Below, piece by piece: positions 36,856 through 45,300 of a stretch of 64,000 nucleotides of DNA (positions are counted from its first letter, which is position 1; every line of letters begins with the position of its first letter). This stretch comes from Mycobacterium sp. GA-1841 (GTDB taxonomy: Bacteria > Actinomycetota > Actinomycetes > Mycobacteriales > Mycobacteriaceae), in the NCBI RefSeq assembly GCF_001954135.1, contig NZ_MBEQ01000120.1, forward strand, positions 62,001 through 126,000, in the 5' to 3' direction. The notes under the pieces were generated by a model. That model was not told the DNA's origin. It did not search any database and saw nothing but the letters and a program-made list of their open reading frames with translations. The position numbers were made by a program, and so were the translations under genes.

Positions 36856-36888
36856 GACCGGCGAAAACGGGGTAGCCAGCAGGTCGAT

Positions 36889-37332
36889 ATGACAGACGCA
36901 GGCCAGTCAGCACAGTTCACGAAAAATGTCACCGCCGCACCGGAAACCGCGGCGCAGATACGCCGTGAGTTCTCCAGCTGGCTGAGCACGCATCTCGCGC
37001 TCGATCCGACGAAGGCCAGTGATGTCCTACTGGCCGTGAACGAGGCGCTGGCCAACGCCGCGGAGTTCGCCTACGTGAACGCACCGGCGCCCGGTGCGAT
37101 GCGTGTACAGGCCGACTACGACGAGAACACCGAGGTGCTCACCGTCACCGTCGCCGACGAGGGGGTGTGGCGGATCGCCGAGACCGACCACAAGAACCCG
37201 GCGCGGGGCCGCGGCATCCCGCTGATGCGCGCGCTCACCGACCGGGCTGTGATCGACTCGAACCACACAGGCACCAAGGTGCGCCTGCAGTGGGACCACG
37301 TCGGTCAGAACTGCGGAAGCCGCACCACCTGA
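36889..37332 (+). CDS. Anti-sigma factor serine kinase, RsbW-like
   Basis: The 147-residue GHKL ATPase has the N-box AVNEALANAAEFAY (Asn51, Glu52, Asn56), G1 box VADEGVWR, and G2 box GRGIPLMRALTD. Such proteins phosphorylate STAS antagonists and sequester a stress sigma factor, SigF in mycobacteria. The SigF gene itself is not in this window, so this is an accessory partner-switching kinase. Its last 28 bases overlap the end of the convergent response-regulator gene. ATG 36889 has a weak AGCAGG upstream. Confidence 0.85.
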   Translation: MTDAGQSAQFTKNVTAAPETAAQIRREFSSWLSTHLALDPTKASDVLLAVNEALANAAEFAYVNAPAPGAMRVQADYDENTEVLTVTVADEGVWRIAETDHKNPARGRGIPLMRALTDRAVIDSNHTGTKVRLQWDHVGQNCGSRTT

Positions 37333-37748
37333 ACGAAGAACTCGTCGATCTGGCGGACCGCGCTCATGAACTGGTCCAGGTCGACCGGCTTGGTGACGTA
37401 GGCGTTGGCGTGCAACTTGTAGCTGCGAAGGATGTCCTCCTCGGCCGATGACGTGGTCAGCACCACGATCGGAATGTGGCACAGGTCAGCGTCGGACTTG
37501 ATCTTCTCCAACAGCTGACGGCCGTCGTACTTGGGCAGGTTCAGATCCAACAGGATCAGATCCGGCCGCGGCGCAGCTTCGAACGCCCCCCGCCGATACA
37601 GGAAGTCAAGTCCTTCCTCACCATCGCGTGCCACGTGGAGGTTGTTCTTGATCTTGTTGTGTTCGAAGGCCTCCCGGGTGATCAGTTCGTCACCCGGGTC
37701 GTCCTCGACCAACAAGATGTCGATGGCGCGGCTTTCAGATGAGGTCAT
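37305..37748 (-). CDS. Single-domain response regulator (Rcp1-like)
   Basis: The 147-residue protein is a stand-alone receiver domain. Acidic pocket VEDDPGD (14-20), phospho-acceptor Asp68 in LILLDLNLPKYDG, Thr/Ser in VVLTTSSAEED, and Lys in AYVTKPVDLDQF are all present. The N-terminal VEDDPGDELITREAFEH and an insertion DFLYRRGAF are typical of Rcp1-type partners of phytochrome-like and CHASE3 kinases. It has no output domain, so it probably passes phosphate or binds the kinase. It overlaps the kinase gene upstream by ATGA. Confidence 0.93.
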   Translation of the reverse strand: MTSSESRAIDILLVEDDPGDELITREAFEHNKIKNNLHVARDGEEGLDFLYRRGAFEAAPRPDLILLDLNLPKYDGRQLLEKIKSDADLCHIPIVVLTTSSAEEDILRSYKLHANAYVTKPVDLDQFMSAVRQIDEFFVQVVRLPQF

Positions 37749-39322
37749 TCAGGGCTTCCTTCCAGCTGGGCTTCCAGCACAGGGGTGGGCACCGTCGTCG
37801 GGGTGACGGGCAGGGTGAACATGAACCGGGTACCGCCGGTGTAGGACGTGTCGATCCAGATCGATCCGCCATGGTGCTCAACTATCTTCTTACACAGTGC
37901 CAGGCCGATGCCGGTTCCGGTGAAGGCATCACGGCCGTGCAACCGCTGAAAAATCACGAAAACCTTGTCCACGAACTCCTCGGCGATGCCGATCCCGTTG
38001 TCGGACAAACTGAATACCCATTGATCGGCGAATTCACCGGTACCTTCTCGGCATTCGATGACGATCCGGGGCGCCACACCGTCGCGGCGGAACTTCACCG
38101 CGTTGCCGATGAGGTTCTGCCACAGCATCGCCATCAGCGTGGGATCGCCGTCGATCTCCGGCAGCGGCTCGCTGGGCCGCTCGATCTGAGCACCGGACTC
38201 GTCGATGCCGGTGGTCAGGTTGTTCAGCGCGGTGTCGAGGGCATCGTTGAGATCCACCTCGGTATGTGTGGCGTTGAGCCGGCCGACCCGCGAGAACGTG
38301 AGCAGATCGTTGATCAGGACCTGCATGCGCTTGGCCCCGTCGACGGCGAATCCGATGTACTCGGTGCCCCGCTCGTCGAGTTTGTCGCCATAGCGCTTCT
38401 CCAGCAGCTGGCAGAACGAAGCGACCTTGCGCAACGGCTCCTGCAGATCGTGCGATGCCACGTAGGCGAACTGCTCCAGTTCGGCGTTGGAACGGCGCAA
38501 CTCGTCGGCCTGCTGATCCAGAGCCGCCTGCGCCGATCGTGAGGCTTCGAGTTCCTCGACGACCCGCTGCCGCATGTCCTCGACATCGGTGGCGATGGCG
38601 CGAATATCCTTGGGGCCCTTCGCCGCGATGCGTTCAGAGAAGTGTCCCTCGGTGATCCTGCGGCAGGAGGCGGCCAGCGTGGCCAGTGGCCCGGTGACCG
38701 CGCTGTGCACCAGGATGGTCATCAGGATCGCCACGGCGAAGAACGCGACGATCATGGCGATCACCACCTTGTCACGCCATTGGCGGACATGGCTCATCTC
38801 GTCGACACTGGCCTGCCTGGTATCGCCAAGGTTGGCGTTCTGGATGTCGAACAACCCTCGTAGCCGGTCGAATTCCGCCTTCCCGCGATCTGCTGTCTTG
38901 GCGTCGACGACGGTGGGGCTGCCCACCTTGACACTGGCGATCAGCGGCTCGGCGTAAGCGGACCGCCATGCCGCAGCGGCCTTCTCGATCACGTCCAGAT
39001 CGTTCAGCAGTTGATCGTGGCCGGACAGGTACCCCCGAATCTCAGCGGCGGCCTCCGCCTCGGCCCGCTGGCCCTCGCCGTAGGGGTCGAGGAATCGGGG
39101 GTCGGCAGCGATCGCGTATCCGCGTACGGCCGTCTCCTGGTCCCGCAGCGCCGCCTGCAACTGATAGGCCGCGACCCGGGCGGGCTGGATGTTGTCGATC
39201 AGTTCGCGGGACACCGCATCGGTGCGGCTCACCAGGTTGATACCGGCGATCGCGCCGGCCAGCACGATCACACACATCCCGAACACCAGCAAGTTCTGCC
39301 AGCCTTGCACAGTCAATTTCAT
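37745..39322 (-). CDS. Sensor histidine kinase with CHASE3-type sensor
   Basis: The 525-residue protein has a membrane helix at 9-30, an extracytoplasmic helical domain (about 35-182) fitting CHASE3, a second helix (185-208), HAMP (about 205-260), a coiled segment, HisKA with phospho-acceptor His291 in YVASHDLQEPLRKV, and HATPase with N-box NLIGNAVKF, G1 SDNGIGI and G2 GTGIGLAL. It is of the Rcp1-partner class. It sits between the receiver-PP2C gene and the response-regulator gene with ATGA overlaps on both sides, so the three are coupled. Confidence 0.93.
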   Translation of the reverse strand: MKLTVQGWQNLLVFGMCVIVLAGAIAGINLVSRTDAVSRELIDNIQPARVAAYQLQAALRDQETAVRGYAIAADPRFLDPYGEGQRAEAEAAAEIRGYLSGHDQLLNDLDVIEKAAAAWRSAYAEPLIASVKVGSPTVVDAKTADRGKAEFDRLRGLFDIQNANLGDTRQASVDEMSHVRQWRDKVVIAMIVAFFAVAILMTILVHSAVTGPLATLAASCRRITEGHFSERIAAKGPKDIRAIATDVEDMRQRVVEELEASRSAQAALDQQADELRRSNAELEQFAYVASHDLQEPLRKVASFCQLLEKRYGDKLDERGTEYIGFAVDGAKRMQVLINDLLTFSRVGRLNATHTEVDLNDALDTALNNLTTGIDESGAQIERPSEPLPEIDGDPTLMAMLWQNLIGNAVKFRRDGVAPRIVIECREGTGEFADQWVFSLSDNGIGIAEEFVDKVFVIFQRLHGRDAFTGTGIGLALCKKIVEHHGGSIWIDTSYTGGTRFMFTLPVTPTTVPTPVLEAQLEGSPE

Positions 39323-40539
39323 CGCAGCGCGCGTTCCACTCTGATCATCGCGATGTCGTCACTGAGACCGCCATACGGTTGGGCACGGGATTCGACTTCG
39401 GCGATCAGCGCACCGACGAACTCGCGACCGGGCCGGGACGCCTGCGATCTCGCCAGCTCAAGCAGGCCTTGCTCACCGAGGCGGCGACCGCCCGGCCCCG
39501 CGTGACCCTCGAACAATCCGTCGGTGAGCAACACCAGGCCGTGTCCTTTCGGCAGTTCCAATCGGTCGACCGGCCATTCGCTGGCACCCAGCCCCAGCGC
39601 AGAGCCGGCAGTGGGCTCGACCCAGTCCACTGTGCCCGGTCCGTGCACCAGCAGGCCGGGGTGCCCGGCGCGGACCACGTCATACTGCCCGGTCTCGGGA
39701 TCCAGTGCCACGCTGAGCAGCGTGGCGAAGATTCCGGGTCCGGGTCGTTCGCTGGTCAGAATGCGGTCGAGTTGCCTCATCCGCGCGTTACCCCGTAGCC
39801 CGGCGAAAGTCAATGCGCGCCAACCGATGCGCAATGCCACACCCAGCGCGGCCTCGTCGGGGCCATGGCCGGCCACATCGCCCATCATCACGTGGACCGT
39901 GCGGTCGGACGTCTGCACGATGTCGTAGAAATCCCCACCCAACAGGGCGTCTCGTCGGCTCGGCAGGGATTGGGCGACGACCTCGACGCCCGGATCGTCC
40001 ATGAGCAACGCCGACGGCAGCAGGCCGCGCTCAAGTCGGGCGTTCTCCCGCTCACGCAGCTGGCTGGCATGCAGATCCACCGCGGTGAGCTCAGCGCGTT
40101 TGCGCTCGATCGAATACACCACGGCACGGCGCAGCATCTCCGGATCGACCCGGCCCTTGACGAGGTAGTCCTGGGCGCCCGAGGCGACCGCCGAGATGCC
40201 GAAGTGCTCGTCGTTCAAACCGGTGAGCACGATGATCGGAACCGTGGGATCGAGCCGGCCCAACCGGTGCAGGGCGTCAATGCCCTCGGCGTCAGGCAGA
40301 TTCAGGTCGAGCAGCACACAATCGGGGCGGGCGGAGACGATCGCCTGCTCGGCAGATGCCATGGATTGCACCCACACCAGGTCGATGTCGGCGATGTCGG
40401 CAACATCGGCGATCTGTTCTTCGACCAACAGTGCGTCGCCGCGGTCGTCCTCGACCAACAACAACGACAATCGGCGCCCGCCTGCTCGCGGGCCGAAACC
40501 GGCGAGGGTCGCAGATGGGTACGGCTGTTCCGCGCGCAT
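39319..40539 (-). CDS. Receiver-PP2C phosphatase (RsbU/RsbP-type)
   Basis: The 406-residue protein has an N-terminal receiver domain (about 24-145) with Asp78 in CVLLDLNLPDAEG, a coiled-coil link, and a SpoIIE/PP2C phosphatase domain from about 170 with GGDFYDIV, GDVAGHGPDEA, and LLTDGLFE, where metal-binding aspartates are kept. In partner switching such a phosphatase dephosphorylates the STAS antagonist. Here its activity is likely gated by the cognate kinase through the receiver. First gene of the leftward trio; a 9-bp inverted repeat lies just upstream of its start. Confidence 0.93.
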   Translation of the reverse strand: MRAEQPYPSATLAGFGPRAGGRRLSLLLVEDDRGDALLVEEQIADVADIADIDLVWVQSMASAEQAIVSARPDCVLLDLNLPDAEGIDALHRLGRLDPTVPIIVLTGLNDEHFGISAVASGAQDYLVKGRVDPEMLRRAVVYSIERKRAELTAVDLHASQLRERENARLERGLLPSALLMDDPGVEVVAQSLPSRRDALLGGDFYDIVQTSDRTVHVMMGDVAGHGPDEAALGVALRIGWRALTFAGLRGNARMRQLDRILTSERPGPGIFATLLSVALDPETGQYDVVRAGHPGLLVHGPGTVDWVEPTAGSALGLGASEWPVDRLELPKGHGLVLLTDGLFEGHAGPGGRRLGEQGLLELARSQASRPGREFVGALIAEVESRAQPYGGLSDDIAMIRVERALR

Positions 40540-40541
40540 GG

Positions 40542-40607
40542 GATCACGTCCTTACTCACTGAGGCCACCCCGGTCGCGCTGACCTCTGCTTTAGTGACGA
40601 CGTGATC
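40542..40607. promoter_or_regulatory. Inverted repeat upstream of the receiver-PP2C gene
   Basis: GATCACGTC (40542-40550) and GACGTGATC (40599-40607) are perfect complements separated by 48 bases and begin 3 bases upstream of the phosphatase start. They could form an operator for a dimeric protein or a 5' UTR stem that masks the start codon region. No sigma-factor consensus was found by eye. Confidence 0.3.
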
Positions 40608-40654
40608 GAGAATACCTATGCGGTGGCGTCAATTCTCAAGCCGGCCACCCATAA

Positions 40655-41074
40655 TCACGAGGCTCTGGCCGCAGAACGCAAGCGCAGGCGCCGCAGTACG
40701 TCGCTGCCGAGGACCCGCGGATCCGGATCCGGGCCGGTCGGAATCAGCGTGACGCCGTCGGCCACGCCGGCCGCTTCGATGTCGGCGATCAAGCCGGTCA
40801 GCCCGTCAATCGTCCCCACATAGCGCACACCGAGCACTGCCCCGGCCTCTGAGCCCGCCACCGTCAGACTGCATCGGGCCGAGCGGTAATCCGCGGCCAC
40901 CGCGACGGACACGTCCAAGATCACCGAGACGGCGTCGTCCTCGGACTTGAGGCCGGATCGGATCCGGCGCGCCTGGGCCAGATCGGGCGCCGAAATCCGC
41001 GCCGTCGGCGCCCCACCGTCTGTCAGCTCGGTCCAGGATTCGGCGTCCGCCACAAATATCCGCACACCGGACAC
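40655..41074 (-). CDS. Conserved hypothetical protein, 139 residues
   Basis: I do not recognise a family. The frame begins at GTG (SGVRIFVADAESWTEL) and the product looks like a small alpha/beta protein with alternating strands (VSVILDVSVAVA, SARCSLTV, VLGVRYVGTIDGL) and a basic C-terminus. There are no membrane helices and no signal peptide. It lies alone between the signalling module and the TerC gene, both also leftward, with gaps of about 115 and 55 bases. Composition and length favour a real gene; codon use matches neighbours. Confidence 0.65.
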   Translation of the reverse strand: MSGVRIFVADAESWTELTDGGAPTARISAPDLAQARRIRSGLKSEDDAVSVILDVSVAVAADYRSARCSLTVAGSEAGAVLGVRYVGTIDGLTGLIADIEAAGVADGVTLIPTGPDPDPRVLGSDVLRRLRLRSAARAS

Positions 41075-41129
41075 GTTATGTGCAAATACCGCACCTGCCC
41101 AGAGTTACGTTCAGCCCGAATCCAACGAA

Positions 41130-42098
41130 CTACCGGACGTCGCGCACCCGGGTCTTGTAGAGGCTCGCCGCGGTGGTGATGGCCAACGTCACGACGATCA
41201 CGCCCAGGCTCGCGAGCGTCGGGATCTCCGGCACGTGCACCGGCTCGCCGCCGTTGATGAACGGCAACTCGTTCTCGTGCAGTGCGTGCAGCACGAGTTT
41301 GACGCCGATGAAGGCCAGGATGAACGCCAATCCCTGCGACAGGTACACCAGGCGCTTGAGCAGGTCACCGAGCAGGAAGTAGAGCTGCCGCAGACCCATG
41401 AGCGCGAACACGTTGGCGGTGAACACCAGGTAGGGCTCCTGGGTCAGCCCGTAGATCGCCGGGATGGAGTCCAGCGCGAACAGCAGGTCGGTGGTGCCCA
41501 ACGCCACGATGACCAGGAACATCGGCGTCATCAGCCGTTTCCCATTCTCGTGGATCCACAACTTCAGGCCGTCCCACTGGTCGGTGGTGCGCAGGTGCTT
41601 GCGGGCGAAACGCACCACGCCGTTGTCGCCGTCGTCGTCATGGTCGGTGTCGCGGACCAGGTTGATCGCGGTGTACACCAGGAACGCGCCGAAGATGTAG
41701 AACACCCACGAGAACTGGTTGATCGCGACCGCGCCCAGCGCGATGAAGATGCCGCGGAAGATCAGCGCCAGGATGATGCCGACCAGCAGGGCCTGCTGCT
41801 GGTAGATCCGCGGCACTTTGAAGCTGGCCATGATGATCAGGAAGATGAACAGGTTGTCGACCGACAGGCTGTACTCGGTGAGCCAGCCGGCGAAGAACTC
41901 GAGCCCGAACTGGTGGCCATGGAACACCCACACCCAGATGCCGAACGCCACCGCCATGCCGATGTAGATCGACAGATAGGTGGCGGTTTCGCGAGTGGTG
42001 GGTTCGTGGGGGCGTCGCCCGATCACCACGACGTCGAACAGCAGAACGGCGATCGTCACGGCGAGGGTGATGATCCATTCCAGCTGTGTTACCTGCAT
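41130..42098 (-). CDS. TerC-family integral membrane protein, probable Mn2+ exporter
   Basis: The 322-residue protein has about eight to nine membrane helices with the TerC signature acids: LSVDNLFIFLIIMASF (about 80-95) and DLLFALDSIPAIYG (about 205-218). An acidic loop DTDHDDDGDNG lies between them. TerC proteins act in metal export, and recent work links bacterial members to manganese. The start ATG follows GGAGG, and a yybP-ykoY riboswitch fills the leader, which strongly supports Mn2+ control. Divergent from the large NRPS-like gene. Confidence 0.92.
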   Translation of the reverse strand: MQVTQLEWIITLAVTIAVLLFDVVVIGRRPHEPTTRETATYLSIYIGMAVAFGIWVWVFHGHQFGLEFFAGWLTEYSLSVDNLFIFLIIMASFKVPRIYQQQALLVGIILALIFRGIFIALGAVAINQFSWVFYIFGAFLVYTAINLVRDTDHDDDGDNGVVRFARKHLRTTDQWDGLKLWIHENGKRLMTPMFLVIVALGTTDLLFALDSIPAIYGLTQEPYLVFTANVFALMGLRQLYFLLGDLLKRLVYLSQGLAFILAFIGVKLVLHALHENELPFINGGEPVHVPEIPTLASLGVIVVTLAITTAASLYKTRVRDVR

Positions 42099-42104
42099 CG
42101 AGAA

Positions 42105-42232
42105 TCCTCCGGTCGTCAAAGCGCCGGAGGTCTCTTCCACCGGCTATAGCCACCGGTCTGCGACACCGATCGATCAATTGACGACCGACGTGATGACGAC
42201 ATCGCAGCGAAGGAATACTCCCCTCCGCCGAC
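42105..42232 (-). promoter_or_regulatory. yybP-ykoY (Mn2+) riboswitch upstream of terC
   Basis: Read on the minus strand the leader contains GGGGAGTATTCC (plus 42212-42223), GTCGTCATCA, and GAAGAGACCTCCGG in the order of the yybP-ykoY aptamer, followed by the terC ribosome-binding site GGAGG. CCTCCGG and CCGGAGG near the end can pair and would mask the ribosome-binding site, so translation control is plausible. Family and position match known Mn2+ riboswitches before terC/alx genes. Ends are approximate. Confidence 0.82.
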
Positions 42233-42338
42233 CAGTCTGCCTGACGTCACCCACTAACCGAAATCGAACGGGCCCGCCGCACCGACCCGCGCCCCGGGTA
42301 ACGGGCCGAGCAGCCGGCGGCTTAGTAGGTTTGTACGC

Positions 42339-45300
42339 GTGACAGCAGCCGCCGGTGAACACGAGATTCCGCCGCAGTACGCGCTATCCCCACTGGCCCC
42401 CGCGCCCCGCACCCTCATCGACATCCTGCACGAGACCGCCGCCCGTTTTCCCGACGCGCCGGCTCTCGATGACGGCGCTGTCCAGCTCACCTACTCCGAG
42501 CTGATCGCCGACATCACCGACAGCGTGGCCTGGCTGGCCGCTCGCGGAATCGGCCGGGGCGACCGGATCGGGATCCGGATGCCCTCGGGCAGTTATGCGC
42601 TCTACGTGGCCATCCTGTCGGTGCTGGCCTGCGGCGCCGCCTACGTTCCGGTGGACGCCGACGATCCCGACGAGCGCGCCGAGCTGGTGTTCGGCGAGGC
42701 CAACGTGGTCGGGGTGATCACCGAAGCCGGCCTGACCCGCGGGCCGGGCTCCTCACGCGGGTGGCGGGCCGCCGCCCCGCTGGGCCGCGACGACGCCTGG
42801 ATCATCTTCACGTCGGGATCGACGGGCACCCCGAAAGGTGTCGCCGTCACCCACCGCAGCGCGGCCGCATTCGTCGATGCGGAAGCCCAGATGTTTTTGC
42901 AGGACAGCCCGATCGGACCCGGGGACCGGGTGCTGGCCGGCCTGTCGGTGGCGTTCGACGCATCGTGCGAGGAGATGTGGCTGGCCTGGCGGCACGGTGC
43001 CTGTCTGGTGCCCGCCCCGCGATCGCTGGTTCGCAGCGGGATGGATCTGGGACCGTGGCTGGTCAGCCGGGACATCACCGTGGTGTCGACGGTGCCGACG
43101 CTGGCGGCGCTGTGGCCCGCCGAAGCGCTGGAGGCCGTGCGGCTGTTGATCTTCGGTGGCGAGGCCTGCCCGCCCGAACTGGCGGCCCGGCTGGCTTCCG
43201 GGGAAGACAGCGTCGGTCGCGAGGTGTGGAACACCTACGGCCCCACCGAGGCAACCGTCGTCGCCTGCGCCGCGAAACTGGACGGGCAGGGTCCCGTCAG
43301 CATCGGGCTGCCCCTGGCGGGGTGGGACCTGGCCGTGGTGGACGCCGACGGTCTGCCGGTCGGGTTCGGTGAGGTCGGTGAACTGGTGATCGGCGGGGTG
43401 GGCCTGGCCCGTTACCTCGATCCCGACAAGGACGCCGAGAAGTACGCCCCCATGCCTTCTTTGAGCCAACATGGGTCATGGACCCGCGCCTACCGCAGCG
43501 GCGATCTGGTGCGTCTGGAAGCCGACGGGCTCTACTTCCAAGGCCGCGCCGACGACCAGGTGAAGGTCGGCGGGCGTCGCATCGAGCTGGGTGAGGTGGA
43601 CACCGCCCTGGTCAACCTGCCCGGGGTGAGTGGCGGCGCGGCCGCGGTCCGAAAGACCGCGAGCGGCACCCCGCTGCTGGTCGGCTACATCGCGAGTACG
43701 GATCCAGACTTCGATCTGGCGGCGGCCCGAGCTGCACTGTCGGAGTCACTGCCCGCCGCCCTGGTGCCCCGGCTCGTCCTGCTCGACGACCTGCCCACCC
43801 GCACGTCGGGCAAGGTCGACCGCAACGCGTTGCCATGGCCGCCGCCGGGCGACAACCAACCCGATGCCACCGAACTCACCGGCACCATGGGCTGGCTGGC
43901 CGGGTTGTGGCGCGACGTGCTCGGCACTCCGGTCGACGGGCCGGAGGCCGATTTCATCGCCCTCGGCGGCGGTTCACTGGCCGCCGCGCAACTGGTGGCC
44001 GCGCTACGCCGGCGCTATCCGCTGGTGACCGTCGCCGACCTCTACGACCACCCCCGGCTGGGCTCGCTGGCCGGCTATCTCGACGAGCTCAAACCCCCAC
44101 CGCAGATCACCACCCGCCAGGTCCAACCGACGCCGGTGCTGACCCAGGCCGCGCAAGTCGCATTGTCACTGCCGCTGGCCACCCTCACCGGCATGCAGTG
44201 GGTGGTCTGGCTGGCGCTGCTCAACAACGTGGCGGCCATGACGGGCGTGGTGTCCTGGGCGCATCCGCTGAGCTGGTGGTGGGTGCTGGCCGGGTTCGGA
44301 CTGTTCGTCACGCCGCTGGGCCGGATGGGCATTGCGGTGCTGTTCGCCCGGATACTGCTGGGCGGCCTGCAACCCGGCACATACCGGCGCGGTGGCGCCG
44401 TTCACCTTCGGGTGTGGATCGCCGAACGGCTGGCCGCGGCCAGCGGCGCCGAAAACCTGGCCGGCGCACCGTGGATGGTCTACTACGCCCGCGCCCTGGG
44501 CAACAGCGTGGGCAAGGGCGTCGACATGCACTCCGCGCCGCCGGTGACCGGCATGCTCAAAATCGGTCACCGCGCCTCGGTCGAACCCGAGGTGGACCTG
44601 TCCGGGCACTGGATCGACGGCGACATGTTCCACGTCGGGCCGGTATCGATCGGCAACGATGCCACGATCGGTGCCCGCACCACGCTGCTTCCCGGAGCGA
44701 GCGTCGGCAAGAACGCCGATGTCGCGCCCGGCTCGGCAGTGGTGGGCAAGGTCAAGAACGGCCAGTTCTGGAAGGGTTCGCCGGCCGTGAAGTCCGGCAA
44801 GGCCCGCCACCCGTGGCCGGACCACCGGCCGCCTCGCGCGCCGCTGTGGGTCGGGGTGTACGGAGTGTCCTCGATGTTGTTGGCCGGGCTGCCGCTGACC
44901 GCGCTGGCCGCGGGTCTCGCGGTGATCGGCTGGGGCATCCACGACACCGGCTCCCCGGGCGAGGCCGTGATACCGGCGCTGGCCTGGACGCCGGCCGCAG
45001 CGCTGGTCGCACTGCTGACCTACGCCGTCCTCACGGTGATCGGGGTACGGGTTTTGTCGGTCAAGCTCTCCGAGGGGTATCACCCGGTGCGCAGCCGGGT
45101 GGGCTGGCAGTTGTGGATGACCGAACGGCTGATGGACGCGGCCCGCAACTACCTGTTCCCGATCTACGCCAGCCTGCTCACCCCGTGGTGGCTGCGGCTG
45201 CTCGGCGCGAAAGTCGGTCGGGACACCGAGATCTCGACGGCGCTGTTCACCCCGAAGTTCACCGAGGTACACGACGGCGCGTTTCTGGCCGACGACACCA

